12,141 bases of DNA from Chlamydia trachomatis (GTDB taxonomy: Bacteria > Chlamydiota > Chlamydiia > Chlamydiales > 2-12-FULL-49-11), in NCBI GenBank assembly GCA_945870925.1, contig CAMBTZ010000036.1:1-12141 (forward strand). The letters are read 5' to 3'. Under the pieces are notes generated by a model. That model did not search any database. It was given only the letters and a program-made list of their open reading frames with translations, and had not been told where the DNA came from. The position numbers were made by a program, and so were the translations under genes. Shown piece by piece: positions 1-7,018 of the stretch; within the stretch, counting starts at the first letter, position 1, and each line of letters begins with the position of its first letter.

Positions 1-13
1 AGGGGACTCTTAC

Positions 14-1216
14 TTAAATAGATAGGTGATTAATGACTTCAGAAGGGGTATAAAGATTTAAATTGATCGCAATCCGTTCGGCTTCAAGAAGGAGCTTTCC
101 GAGCTGTTTGCCGGGTTTAAGGCCTCGCTGTATAAGATCAGCTGCAGAGACCACGGTTCTATTTTCTTGAATTCGGCGTATAGATAGATGTAATTTATCC
201 ATCAGAGACTGGTGATGTGTGATAAAAAATTTTGAATTTATGTGAAATGAGGCTATTTTTAAACAAATTACTGCATGAGGAAGAGCATACATTTGAGCAA
301 GATCATATAAATCAAGATTTTCACAATGATACCAACGATCTAATTCCTCGGTAAATTTTCGATCTTTATTAGAAAGCTTTAAGTAATCGCAGACATTAAG
401 TTTCTCTTTTAAACTAATTTCTGGAAAAAGCTCATAAAGCTTTGCAATTACTGGCGCTTCTTTTGGAAAAAGAGAAATAAATTTAACTCTCTCTTCAATT
501 TCTTCAATTCCAAGGTCAGCAAGTTTTGGAAAAATAACCTGCAGCAGATTCAATCTAAATAACATGACTAATGATTCATCAAAGTGTGCGACCTTAGCCA
601 TCTTTTCAAACTCTTGCGTGACCCGCTCCATAGCAACTGCCGGAAAGAGTTCCTCAGAGTGAAATAATATTGCTTCAATAGTTTTTGGATCAATTGCAAA
701 ACGGAATTTTGAAGCGTACCTGACAGCCCGTATCATACGAAGGCGATCTTCTAGAAATCTTTCATGCGGATTTCCAATCGCTCTGACAACTTCTGCTCGA
801 AGATCATTTTCTCCACTCACATAATCATAAATAACTTCTTTCAAAGGATCATAAAACATCCCATTAATCGTAAAATCTCGCCTATGCGCATCTTCAATTG
901 GATTAGCCACATCCACTTTCAGAGGACGCCTACCATCACTAAAACCACTCTCTTTTCTAAAGATTGCTACTTCAAAATGATGTCCCTCTTCAACAACAAT
1001 AATAATGCCAAAATTAATTCCAACAGGTATTGTTTTAGGAAAAAGTTTTTGCGTCTCTTCCACCGAAGCGCTTGTCACAATATCAATATCATTAGAGGGA
1101 TGTCTCATTAAAAAATCGCGAACCCAGCCCCCTGCAAAATAGGAAACATGCCCGTGATCAACAAATTTCTGTACGATTTTCTTGGCTGTGTTATAAAGGA
1201 TCATATGTATGTTCAT
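14..1216 (-). CDS. cca: CCA-adding enzyme (tRNA nucleotidyltransferase, class II)
   Basis: Adds or repairs the 3' CCA of tRNAs in the cytoplasm using CTP and ATP without a nucleic-acid template. From the start used here (400 aa), the nucleotidyltransferase core shows GGWVRD at residues 29-34, the catalytic carboxylates DID at 43-45, and RRDFTIN at 112-118. An EDRLRMIRAVRYASKF-type segment follows (about residue 155), then a helical C-terminal region with GLKPGKQLGKLL, typical of bacterial class II enzymes. The frame stays open upstream to 1315, but the family homology begins near 1216. An AGGG lies 10 nt before the ATG at 1216; an alternative ATG is at 1204. The gene is divergent from the pentapeptide gene and overlaps its first 12 nt. 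The tRNA-Arg in this window has no encoded CCA, so the enzyme is probably needed for de novo CCA addition. Family assignment is firm; separation from poly(A) polymerase I is by overall resemblance only. Confidence 0.93.
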   Translation of the reverse strand: MNIHMILYNTAKKIVQKFVDHGHVSYFAGGWVRDFLMRHPSNDIDIVTSASVEETQKLFPKTIPVGINFGIIIVVEEGHHFEVAIFRKESGFSDGRRPLKVDVANPIEDAHRRDFTINGMFYDPLKEVIYDYVSGENDLRAEVVRAIGNPHERFLEDRLRMIRAVRYASKFRFAIDPKTIEAILFHSEELFPAVAMERVTQEFEKMAKVAHFDESLVMLFRLNLLQVIFPKLADLGIEEIEERVKFISLFPKEAPVIAKLYELFPEISLKEKLNVCDYLKLSNKDRKFTEELDRWYHCENLDLYDLAQMYALPHAVICLKIASFHINSKFFITHHQSLMDKLHLSIRRIQENRTVVSAADLIQRGLKPGKQLGKLLLEAERIAINLNLYTPSEVINHLSI

Positions 1217-1654
1217 CCTATCACGACCCTGCTTCTTATGTCCATAGCACTTCTTTGCTCTAGCTGTTATGAAAAAGCAGATTCTGCGAAAACAACTAAT
1301 TATAAGAATCTTCACTTAGAAAAGGCCAATTTTCAAGGACAAAGACTTGAGGAGGCCAATTTTTCAGGCGCCCACCTTAATTCAGCTAATTTCTCTTATG
1401 CAAATATCGACAAAGCCTATTTTATAAAAGCTGACCTAACAAATTCAAATATAACCTTTGCAAAAAGTGAGCATGTAAATTTTGAAGAAGCAAACTTAAC
1501 TGATGCCGATCTTTCTCATGGTAATTTCAGCTACTCTTATTTTGAAAAAGCCCAGCTTTCTAATGTCAAAGCAGAGAGTGCCAATTTCCAGGGGGCTAAA
1601 GGGCTTAGTAATGAAACAATTGCCAATCTTAAACGATCCGGTGCTATTTTCTAA
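1205..1654 (+). CDS. Exported pentapeptide-repeat protein, possible lipoprotein
   Basis: A 149-aa protein. Residues 1-22 are hydrophobic (TTLLLMSIALLC), ending in CSSC, so the second Cys could be lipidated. The lipobox is imperfect because the -3 residue is Cys rather than Leu. After a short polar linker come about 18-20 pentapeptide units of the A(N/D)LxX/ANFxx type (ANFQG, ANFSG, ANFSY, ADLTN, ANLTD, ADLSH), predicted to form a right-handed quadrilateral beta-helix. The end, GLSNETIANLKRSGAIF, resembles the usual C-terminal cap. The molecular role is unknown; such proteins are mostly binding or scaffold surfaces. The start at 1205 has AAAGGA 4 nt upstream, which is short spacing; the frame is open further upstream to 1148, but that would add a charged leader inside cca. 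Head-to-head with cca at CATATG, and its TAA stop abuts the candidate MITE. Confidence 0.82.
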   Translation: MYVHPITTLLLMSIALLCSSCYEKADSAKTTNYKNLHLEKANFQGQRLEEANFSGAHLNSANFSYANIDKAYFIKADLTNSNITFAKSEHVNFEEANLTDADLSHGNFSYSYFEKAQLSNVKAESANFQGAKGLSNETIANLKRSGAIF

Positions 1655-1825
1655 TATAGTGAATTAAATTTAAAATTTTACTTAGGCTAAAAGAGCGCTT
1701 CGATTTTTTATCAGCCGTTAGGCGATGCTGAAGCAGGACACTGTTTTTACAGGGCCGATGCAAGCAGATAGAAAAGCGTAGATGATCTTGACGCATATGT
1801 GAAATTTTACTTTTTATTCACTATA
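1655..1825. mobile_element. Candidate MITE (171 bp, 27-bp imperfect terminal inverted repeats)
   Basis: The stretch starts with TATAGTGAAT at 1655-1664 and ends with its exact reverse complement at 1816-1825. Extending inward, 1655-1681 and the complement of 1799-1825 match at 23 of 27 positions. No ORF of note lies inside. The interior has small potential hairpins (CTGTTTTTACAG near 1740; TCAGC...GCTGA around 1709-1733). The ends are compatible with a TA target, as for elements mobilised by Tc1/mariner-IS630 transposases, but this is inference and no transposase is present. The left end directly follows the TAA of the pentapeptide gene. Alternatives are a structured intergenic RNA or a chance AT-rich inverted repeat. 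This entry also accounts for most of the gap between the pentapeptide gene and rsgA. Confidence 0.5.
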
Positions 1826-1827
1826 AT
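1799..1827 (+). promoter_or_regulatory. Possible sigma-70-type promoter at the MITE right end
   Basis: A perfect TATAAT at 1822-1827 lies 17 nt after GTGAAA (1799-1804, 4/6 to TTGACA). The -10 box is made by the last bases of the terminal repeat plus two flanking bases, so the element edge would create it. It would drive rsgA with a leader of about 44 nt to the ATG at 1878. Confidence 0.35.
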
Positions 1828-1841
1828 ACCAATTAAAAAAG

Positions 1842-1871
1842 TTGCGCAGGCACAGACTCCCGCGCTATACT
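1842..1871 (+). promoter_or_regulatory. Alternative rsgA promoter giving a leaderless transcript
   Basis: TTGCGC (1842-1847, 3/6) and TATACT (1866-1871, 5/6) are 18 nt apart. The -10 box ends 6 nt before the rsgA ATG, so initiation would fall at or next to the start codon. There is no Shine-Dalgarno sequence here, which fits a leaderless mRNA. Pattern-based only. Confidence 0.35.
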
Positions 1872-1877
1872 TACAGC

Positions 1878-2927
1878 ATGACAGATTATAGCACACTTGA
1901 AAACTCCTTTGAAAGCCGTAAAGAGCAACGAAATCAAAGAAAACATTGTCAGCAAAGGGACAGATCTAAGTATAAAAAGACCGATCAAGGAAAAATTGAG
2001 CTTATAAGGCCACCTGAGAATGCCAAACGTGGTAGAGTCATAACTATTTCAACTGGTACTATTTTAGTTAAAATTGAAGAACAAATTATTAGCTCTTCGC
2101 TAAAAGGCTCCCTCAAAAAAGAAGTGACCCGCAATAAAAACCTAGTAACCGTAGGTGATTTTGTCTGGATCGATGACAGAGGTCAAATTGCAGCCGTAGA
2201 CCCACGTTATTCCTGCCTATCAAGAGCTGACACCCTTCATCACAGGAAACAACACCTAATTGCAGCTAACATTGACCAGGTCCTTATTGTAGCATCCGTG
2301 GAAGACCCGGCATTAAAACCCTCCCTTCTGGACAGGTTTATTATAGCAACAGAAAGGGGCGGCATGCATCCTGTAATCATTATTAATAAAATCGACCTCG
2401 CAAAAGATTTAGCTCTTTTAGATGAACTTGAGACTATTTACACAGCACTTGGCATCCCTTTCATACGAGTGAGTGCTCTGCACGGGATTGGTATGGACGC
2501 CCTTAAAGCTATTGTTAAAGGAAAAGCTTCTGTTTTTTCAGGTCAATCAGGCGTTGGCAAAACTTCGCTTATGAATGACCTCACAGGCTGTAATAGAAAG
2601 GTGGGAGCTGTTGTTCAAAAAACGAAAAAAGGGTCCCACACAACAAGTTACGCCGAACTCTTCTCCATCGGTGAAGATGCCCTCTGTATCGATACTCCAG
2701 GAATTAAATCATTTGCGCTCTGGGACATTACTACAGAAGAACTCACTACCTACTTCTCCGACCTACAAGCATTTGCACCAAGGTGCAAATTTAATCCCTG
2801 CAGCCACACCCATGAACCAGGTTGTGCCGTCAAAACTGCCGTTGATCAAGGCCTTCTCTCCCTCATCCGCTACAACTCCTACATCGCAATTTTAGAAGCT
2901 CATGACGAACCTAACTCGCTTCGCTAA
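1878..2927 (+). CDS. rsgA: Ribosome small-subunit assembly GTPase RsgA
   Basis: A late 30S maturation factor, a circularly permuted GTPase that tests the decoding centre and is stimulated by the small subunit. Numbered from the ATG (349 aa): a basic Gln/Lys/Arg-rich N-terminal extension (about 10-40), an OB-fold (about 50-120), then the permuted G motifs NKID at 170-173, GQSGVGKT at 222-229 and DTPG at 272-275. A zinc-binding segment follows with Cys303, Cys308, His310 and Cys316 (C-x4-C-x-H-x5-C) and a C-terminal helix. Motif order G4-G1-G3 is diagnostic. An in-frame TTG at 1842 would add 12 residues, but the ATG is preferred, although neither has a Shine-Dalgarno sequence. The 3' third is rich in C-ending codons compared with the 5' part. 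Enolase starts 59 nt downstream on the same strand. Confidence 0.95.
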   Translation: MTDYSTLENSFESRKEQRNQRKHCQQRDRSKYKKTDQGKIELIRPPENAKRGRVITISTGTILVKIEEQIISSSLKGSLKKEVTRNKNLVTVGDFVWIDDRGQIAAVDPRYSCLSRADTLHHRKQHLIAANIDQVLIVASVEDPALKPSLLDRFIIATERGGMHPVIIINKIDLAKDLALLDELETIYTALGIPFIRVSALHGIGMDALKAIVKGKASVFSGQSGVGKTSLMNDLTGCNRKVGAVVQKTKKGSHTTSYAELFSIGEDALCIDTPGIKSFALWDITTEELTTYFSDLQAFAPRCKFNPCSHTHEPGCAVKTAVDQGLLSLIRYNSYIAILEAHDEPNSLR

Positions 2928-2986
2928 TAAGCCAATCCCTAGATTATTTGTTGCAAAATTGGGGAGTAGGTGATAATAATTCTAGT

Positions 2987-4210
2987 ATGAGCAGGATTAA
3001 AGATATTCGAGGAATTGAGGTTTTAGATTCACGAGGAACCCCTACAGTTGCTGTTGTTGTTAGTTTAGAAAATGGGATGCAAGGGATGGCGATGGTGCCA
3101 TCAGGGGCCTCTACCGGAATGAATGAGGCGATTGAACTTCGGGATGGCGATCCAAAAAGATATTTCGGGAAGGGTGTCTTGAAAGCTATCTCAAATATTG
3201 ATGATTGTATTTTGCCGGCTTTGAAAGGGAGAGATCCTTGTTATCAGAGTGATATTGATGGGATCATGATTGATCTAGATGGAACCGATAACAAAGCAAG
3301 ACTTGGAGCAAATGCGATTTTAGGTGTCTCGATGGCTGTTGCAAGGGCTGCTGCTAATCTTAATAACACTCCTCTTTATCTCTATATCCAGCAGCTTGCA
3401 AAAGGGATACTCTCTTTTCCAATGCCTATGATGAATATCCTCAATGGAGGCGCTCATGCTAATAATGATATCGATTTTCAGGAATTCATGATTCGTCCTA
3501 TTGGATTTTCATCCATGCATGACCGTATACGCGTGGGAGCCGAAGTTTTTCATTCACTAAAAAAACTACTCTCTCAAAAAGGGTTGTCCACAGCAGTTGG
3601 TGATGAAGGTGGATTTGCCCCTCATCTTTTATCTAATGTTGATGCACTTGAATATATTGTCCGGGCTATTGAAAAATCTGGATACATACCGGGCATAGAT
3701 GTTAGCATTGCTCTTGATTGTGCAGCCTCATTTTTTTATGAAGATGGATTGTATAGAGGTAAATCAATTGAAGATCACATTGATTATTTAGCCTCTCTTT
3801 GTAAGCAATTTCCTATTGATTCTATAGAAGATGGTCTAGATGAAAATGATTGGGATGGATGGAAACTACTAACAGAATGCCTAGGTAATAAAATCCAAAT
3901 TGTTGGTGATGATATTTTTGTAACAAATCCTCTCTTTCTACAAAAAGGGATAGATCTTGAAATTGCAAATGCAATTCTTATCAAACTAAATCAAATAGGA
4001 ACTCTTACAGAAACACTTGATACAATTGCAATGGCCAAAGAAAGTGGCTATAGAACAATTATTTCTCATAGATCTGGAGAGACTGAAGATACTTTTATTG
4101 CCGATCTTGCAATTGGAACAAATGCAGGTCAAATAAAAACAGGCTCACTATCCAGATCTGATCGCACTTCAAAATATAATCGTTTACTTCTCCTTGAAAA
4201 GAATTGTTAA
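2987..4210 (+). CDS. eno: Enolase (phosphopyruvate hydratase)
   Basis: Converts 2-phosphoglycerate to phosphoenolpyruvate in glycolysis/gluconeogenesis; cytoplasmic. The 407-aa product has the N-terminal cap domain with DSRGTPTV and SGASTG, and the TIM-barrel with GGAHANN, catalytic Glu207 (DEGGFAP), metal ligands Asp244 (LDCAAS), Glu281 (SIEDGLDE) and the Asp308/309 pair (VGDD). The catalytic lysines are Lys333 (ILIKLNQ) and Lys384 (GQIKTGS), with SHRSGETED between them. All key residues are present, so it should be active. It is shorter than the usual 420-435 aa, ending at LLLLEKNC, just where other enolases continue with about 15-20 more residues. The ATG at 2987 gives the family N-terminus MSRIKDIRG; an in-frame TTG at 2948 would add 13 unusual residues. 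AGGTGA lies 13 nt upstream (long spacing), and GATAAT at 2972-2977 could be a -10 box. Confidence 0.97.
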   Translation: MSRIKDIRGIEVLDSRGTPTVAVVVSLENGMQGMAMVPSGASTGMNEAIELRDGDPKRYFGKGVLKAISNIDDCILPALKGRDPCYQSDIDGIMIDLDGTDNKARLGANAILGVSMAVARAAANLNNTPLYLYIQQLAKGILSFPMPMMNILNGGAHANNDIDFQEFMIRPIGFSSMHDRIRVGAEVFHSLKKLLSQKGLSTAVGDEGGFAPHLLSNVDALEYIVRAIEKSGYIPGIDVSIALDCAASFFYEDGLYRGKSIEDHIDYLASLCKQFPIDSIEDGLDENDWDGWKLLTECLGNKIQIVGDDIFVTNPLFLQKGIDLEIANAILIKLNQIGTLTETLDTIAMAKESGYRTIISHRSGETEDTFIADLAIGTNAGQIKTGSLSRSDRTSKYNRLLLLEKNC

Positions 4211-4215
4211 TATCT

Positions 4216-4230
4216 AGTAAAAGTTTTACT
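4216..4230. repeat. 15-bp palindrome between eno and the next gene
   Basis: AGTAAAA-G-TTTTACT is a perfect 7-bp inverted repeat around one base, 6 bp after the eno stop and 28 bp before the next ATG. The spacing is too tight for a good RNA hairpin, so a DNA operator-like site is possible, but AT-rich chance palindromes are common. Confidence 0.35.
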
Positions 4231-4257
4231 TTGTAACATTTTCAAAGGACATGAGAT

Positions 4258-5139
4258 ATGCGTAACATAGTTTATTTTTTATTAGTTTCAATTTCGACTC
4301 ATCTTTTTGCTGACGATCAGAATTCAGAAACAATTTATAGCTCAATTAAACCACTTTTAGAAAAATTCACAAGACCCTTTACAGTTTTTGACTACGACTC
4401 AGAAAACAATTACTTATCATTCCGAATTGCCAAAGAATTTCCATTAGCAACTTGTGTTATTGGCGGAAGAAATTCTGAAGTACTAAGTAGCATGCTCCCT
4501 TTATGCAGCGAAGCTACTGAATTGAAAAACATCATACTTCTAAACAAATCATTATCGATTGCAGATTTGAAGAACCTTGCTCACACAGAACATTTTGATA
4601 TGATGCTCTCATTTAATCCTAATCCGGTAAAAAATCTCTTTGCAATTGCTAAAACATTATCCGATACTGTTATTACTTCAAATGGTCAAGAGCAAGGAAT
4701 CAAAATTATTCAGGGAAATGGTACTCTTAAAATTAAAAAGCATTGGTTTTCAAATGAAAAACCAACAATTCCACTTATTATTGATGAAAAACATCAAATG
4801 ATGATCCTTTCTCCCGCAGACTCAAAATGGGCATTTAATGTAACTAGAGCTCCCGGGATTTCCCTTGTTACATTTTTAGCTCTTCAAGGAAGCTGGCCAG
4901 ATCTCACGAAAGTAGAAAATGCTATCTCTTCAATTTCATGGAAATTTCATAAACATTTAGACCCATGGAATATTTATGTTACAGGTAGAGACATAGAAGT
5001 GCTTCCTTTTTCGCAGGAATCAAATCTTAGCACAAGCACAAAACAGTATATAACAGATCTCCTACATATGACTCCCGCTGATATTAAAAAAACTCTTACT
5101 ATTAATGCATTGCAAGAAAATACAAAATTGCCAGAATAA
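4258..5139 (+). CDS. Secreted methyltransferase-like protein with degenerate SAM motif
   Basis: A 293-aa protein. Residues 1-18 look like a Sec signal peptide (MRNIVYFLLVSISTHLFA, cut before DDQ), placing it in the periplasm or outside. The first half resembles a class I Rossmann methyltransferase: FTVFDYDSENNYLSFRIA sits where motif I (hDhGxGxGxxSxxhA) is expected, then TCVIGG, and HFDMMLSFNPNP followed by a helix and DTVITS like motifs IV-V. The glycines of motif I are replaced, so SAM binding is doubtful. The second half contains basic and aromatic stretches (IKKHWF, WKFHKHLDPW) without recognised motifs. The start is supported by AAAGGA at 4244-4249, 8 nt upstream. It is on the same strand as eno, 47 nt downstream, with a hairpin following. 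The fold assignment is inference; the function is unknown. Confidence 0.7.
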   Translation: MRNIVYFLLVSISTHLFADDQNSETIYSSIKPLLEKFTRPFTVFDYDSENNYLSFRIAKEFPLATCVIGGRNSEVLSSMLPLCSEATELKNIILLNKSLSIADLKNLAHTEHFDMMLSFNPNPVKNLFAIAKTLSDTVITSNGQEQGIKIIQGNGTLKIKKHWFSNEKPTIPLIIDEKHQMMILSPADSKWAFNVTRAPGISLVTFLALQGSWPDLTKVENAISSISWKFHKHLDPWNIYVTGRDIEVLPFSQESNLSTSTKQYITDLLHMTPADIKKTLTINALQENTKLPE

Positions 5140-5164
5140 GAGATAATGAGAAAACAGACGATAC

Positions 5165-5174
5165 TATAGTGAAT
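5165..5174 (+). repeat. Third copy of TATAGTGAAT
   Basis: Identical to the 10-bp end of the candidate MITE at 1655 and, inverted, 1816. The similarity stops after 10 bases, so this may be a decayed end, a shared -10-like motif (TATAGT), or chance. Confidence 0.3.
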
Positions 5175-5181
5175 CTGTGCG

Positions 5182-5204
5182 AGGGGAATTTTAAAAGTTC
5201 CCCT
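5182..5204. terminator. Hairpin terminator between convergent genes
   Basis: AGGGGAA at 5182-5188 pairs with TTCCCCT at 5198-5204 around a 9-nt loop that can itself partly pair (TTTT/AAAA). It lies between the plus-strand methyltransferase-like gene and the minus-strand peroxiredoxin gene. The T-tract is weak on both strands (TTCTATC on plus), so termination efficiency is uncertain, but the position suits a bidirectional terminator. Confidence 0.6.
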
Positions 5205-5232
5205 TCTATCAAAGAAAATTTAAAGGACTATA

Positions 5233-5814
5233 TTACTCAAAGTAGGCCTTAAGACCTTCAGCGTTAGCTTTCATCCCTTTTTGTCCTTTATGCCAATTTG
5301 CAGGACAGACTTCGCCGTGTTCTTCAAAGAAAATGAGCGCATCAAGTATACGAAGGGCTTCATCAACACTTCTTCCAAGTGGCAGATCATTTATAAGTTC
5401 GTGTCTAACAACTCCTGCTTTATCGATAAGAAATAGACCTCTATAGGCAATTCCTTCATCTTCTTTTAGAACGCCAAATGATCTTGCTATATTTTTAGTT
5501 GTATCAGCAAGGAGAGGATAAGTAATCCCCTCAATACCAGCATTTTTACATGGAGTTTTAAGCCACGCAAGATGACAATAAGGGCTATCAACCGAACAAC
5601 CAATGACTTGACATTTTCTCTTCTCAAATTCAGGTAGTCCATCTTGAAAGGCATGAAGCTCTGTCGGACAAACAAAAGTAAAATCAAGCGGATAGAAAAA
5701 AAGAAGAGTGTAACTGCCTTTAAAATCTGAAAGAGAAAAATTTTTCTCAATCTTATCTCCATGGACAACTGCAGTTGCTGTAATATCCGGTATTTTTTTC
5801 CCTACTAAAGCCAT
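5233..5814 (-). CDS. Typical 2-Cys peroxiredoxin (AhpC/Prx1 family)
   Basis: A thiol peroxidase that reduces H2O2, peroxynitrite and organic hydroperoxides in the cytoplasm, recycled by a thioredoxin- or AhpF-type donor. The 193-aa product shows the peroxidatic site FYPLDFTFVCPTE with Cys49 and the resolving site EVCPANW with Cys170, the standard 2-Cys layout. A C-terminal YF is present, but the GGLG loop linked to overoxidation sensitivity reads AGIEG, so sensitivity is unclear. An extra Cys is near residue 68 (KRKCQVIGCSVD). The start is supported by AGGGAG about 4 nt upstream. It overlaps the 3' end of the upstream hydrolase gene by 10 nt, so the two are probably one transcript with coupled translation. 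Confidence 0.95.
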   Translation of the reverse strand: MALVGKKIPDITATAVVHGDKIEKNFSLSDFKGSYTLLFFYPLDFTFVCPTELHAFQDGLPEFEKRKCQVIGCSVDSPYCHLAWLKTPCKNAGIEGITYPLLADTTKNIARSFGVLKEDEGIAYRGLFLIDKAGVVRHELINDLPLGRSVDEALRILDALIFFEEHGEVCPANWHKGQKGMKANAEGLKAYFE

Positions 5815-6416
5815 TTTTGCTCCCTTCCTATTGTGGTTAATCCGCCATGTCCCGGATATACAACTAGATCATCTGGCAAATGTTTAATTTTTTCAAGCGA
5901 AGCTTTCATCATTTTAGGATCTGATGTCGGAAGATCTGTCCTCCCATAAGTCCCTCTAAATAAAGTATCACCTGATATTAAGACTTTTTCATTATAAAAA
6001 TAGAGAAGTACGCCTCCTCTACTATGGCCAGGCGTATGTATCACTCTAAATTGGAGCTCCCCGACTTGCCTCTGCTCACCATCTTCAATATAGCCGTCAG
6101 GCTCGACACCTTCTATTCCATAAGTATTAGGTATCCCATCACTTCCAGGATCTATTAAATTACCGGCATCTTCACTGTGTATATAAACAGGCCAACCCAT
6201 CTCTCTTTTCAATCTTGCAACGTCTGCAATATGATCAAAATGAGAGTGTGTAAGATAGATTCCAATAACGGTTAATTCATGCTTTTTAATGAGCAGCAAT
6301 AATCTCTCGGTGCTGTCATGGCCAGGATCAATCACAATTGCTTTATGTGACTTTTCGCAACCGATTAAATAGGCATTTGTTTCCAAAGGCGCTGCTATAA
6401 CTTTTTCAATGATCAT
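5805..6416 (-). CDS. Metallo-beta-lactamase-fold hydrolase (glyoxalase II-like)
   Basis: A 203-aa cytoplasmic metallohydrolase of the hydroxyacylglutathione hydrolase/YcbL type. Metal-site motifs in order: THSHFDH (His57, His59, Asp61, His62), HTPGHS (His127, also His131), ISGDTLF (Asp150) and PGHGG (His190). GRTDLP after the Asp motif is common in the short YcbL-like proteins that lack the C-terminal substrate domain of true glyoxalase II. Likely substrates are thioesters such as S-lactoylglutathione, but this cannot be told from sequence. The start at 6416 (MIIEKVIAAPLETNAYLI) matches family length. The ATG at 6443 would add 9 residues; neither start has a clear Shine-Dalgarno sequence. Its last 10 nt overlap the peroxiredoxin start. 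The pairing suggests a carbonyl/oxidative stress unit. Confidence 0.9.
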   Translation of the reverse strand: MIIEKVIAAPLETNAYLIGCEKSHKAIVIDPGHDSTERLLLLIKKHELTVIGIYLTHSHFDHIADVARLKREMGWPVYIHSEDAGNLIDPGSDGIPNTYGIEGVEPDGYIEDGEQRQVGELQFRVIHTPGHSRGGVLLYFYNEKVLISGDTLFRGTYGRTDLPTSDPKMMKASLEKIKHLPDDLVVYPGHGGLTTIGREQKWL

Positions 6417-6430
6417 GTGCAGTCTATAAT
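6403..6430 (+). promoter_or_regulatory. Predicted promoter of the secreted-protein/cyclase operon
   Basis: TTTTCA (6403-6408, 4/6) and a perfect TATAAT (6425-6430) are separated by 16 nt. Initiation near 6437 would give a leader of about 50 nt carrying the AGGTGA at 6474-6479. The -35 and most of the spacer lie in the 5' end of the divergent hydrolase gene. Confidence 0.45.
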
Positions 6431-6486
6431 AGAATATTGCCATTTTAAATAAAATATGTTTAGCTGCAAAAATAGGTGATCTTTAA

Positions 6487-7017
6487 ATGAAATACTCGAT
6501 GTTTTTTCTTTTAATCTGTTTTAATTTGATTTCTGATGAACTAGATTGGAAAAAACAGGACGCCTATATTCAATTAAGTAGTGTAGAAATTCAGACTCCT
6601 GTTCCCGGGAAAGGCTCTTTAATTAGGTTCGATCCAGCAGATCCAGATCTACGAAAAAATTTTGAAACAACTCCAAAAAGAGACGGGATAGTCTGTAGAA
6701 TTCCCGGAAAATATTTAGTTTTTTCAGCAATTCAACCGGCTACATTTTGCAGAGGTCTTAGTGGTTATATCGATTGTTGGTTTGAAATAAACGGAGCAGC
6801 ACTACCCGGTTCAAATGCACGGCAATATGTTGATGAGATTTCTTATGTTGCAGAATTAACTTTGATCACCCTTATAGAATTAAAAGAGAATGACATCTTA
6901 TCATGCGCATTTTCTGCAAGTGGCCCAAATATTGGAACTATATTTATCCAAAGCTCATTAAGCAGCGAACCAAGCGTAACAAGCTTTGCATTATCAGCTT
7001 ATAAAATATGTGAATAG
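6487..7017 (+). CDS. Secreted tandem paralog 1, predicted beta-sandwich protein
   Basis: A 176-aa protein with a short signal peptide (MKYSMFFLLICFNLIS, then DELDW). The mature part is rich in predicted beta-strands. It contains the family blocks YIQLSS (near residue 27), GIVCRIPGKYLVFSA, GYIDCWFEING, SNARQYV, LKENDIL and SGPNIG. The layout G-x-Y..., aromatic-x-hydrophobic-N-x, then LK-x-(N/G)-D is reminiscent of C1q/TNF-like jelly rolls, but I do not recognise a named family. Cysteines in the mature part (VC, FC, DC, SC) could form disulfides. Shine-Dalgarno AGGTGA is 7 nt before the ATG. First gene of a row of three paralogs leading into a receptor-type adenylate cyclase; the next ATG follows its stop after 1 nt. 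Confidence 0.85.
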   Translation: MKYSMFFLLICFNLISDELDWKKQDAYIQLSSVEIQTPVPGKGSLIRFDPADPDLRKNFETTPKRDGIVCRIPGKYLVFSAIQPATFCRGLSGYIDCWFEINGAALPGSNARQYVDEISYVAELTLITLIELKENDILSCAFSASGPNIGTIFIQSSLSSEPSVTSFALSAYKICE

Positions 7018-7018
7018 A

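Noticed and set aside
764..1111. 115-codon plus-strand ORF inside cca
   Set aside because: Antisense to well-conserved cca motifs; the product is Asn/Ile-rich with no domain pattern and no ribosome-binding site. A shadow frame.
1655..1841. Riboswitch or defined small RNA in the gap before rsgA
   Set aside because: Small hairpins exist but none match a riboswitch core I can recognise; the outer inverted repeat is a simpler explanation.
2575..2895. 106-codon ORF inside rsgA in another frame
   Set aside because: Overlaps the conserved DTPG and zinc motifs of rsgA; low-complexity Ser/Pro/Thr product, no own signals.
5487..5768. 93-codon minus-strand ORF in the peroxiredoxin gene
   Set aside because: Alternate frame of a clear peroxiredoxin; Leu/Phe-rich shadow translation.
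6986..7018. Upstream ATG for the second secreted paralog
   Set aside because: It would overlap the preceding gene and put 11 polar residues before the signal peptide. The ATG at 7019 gives a normal n-region and a 1-nt coupled junction.
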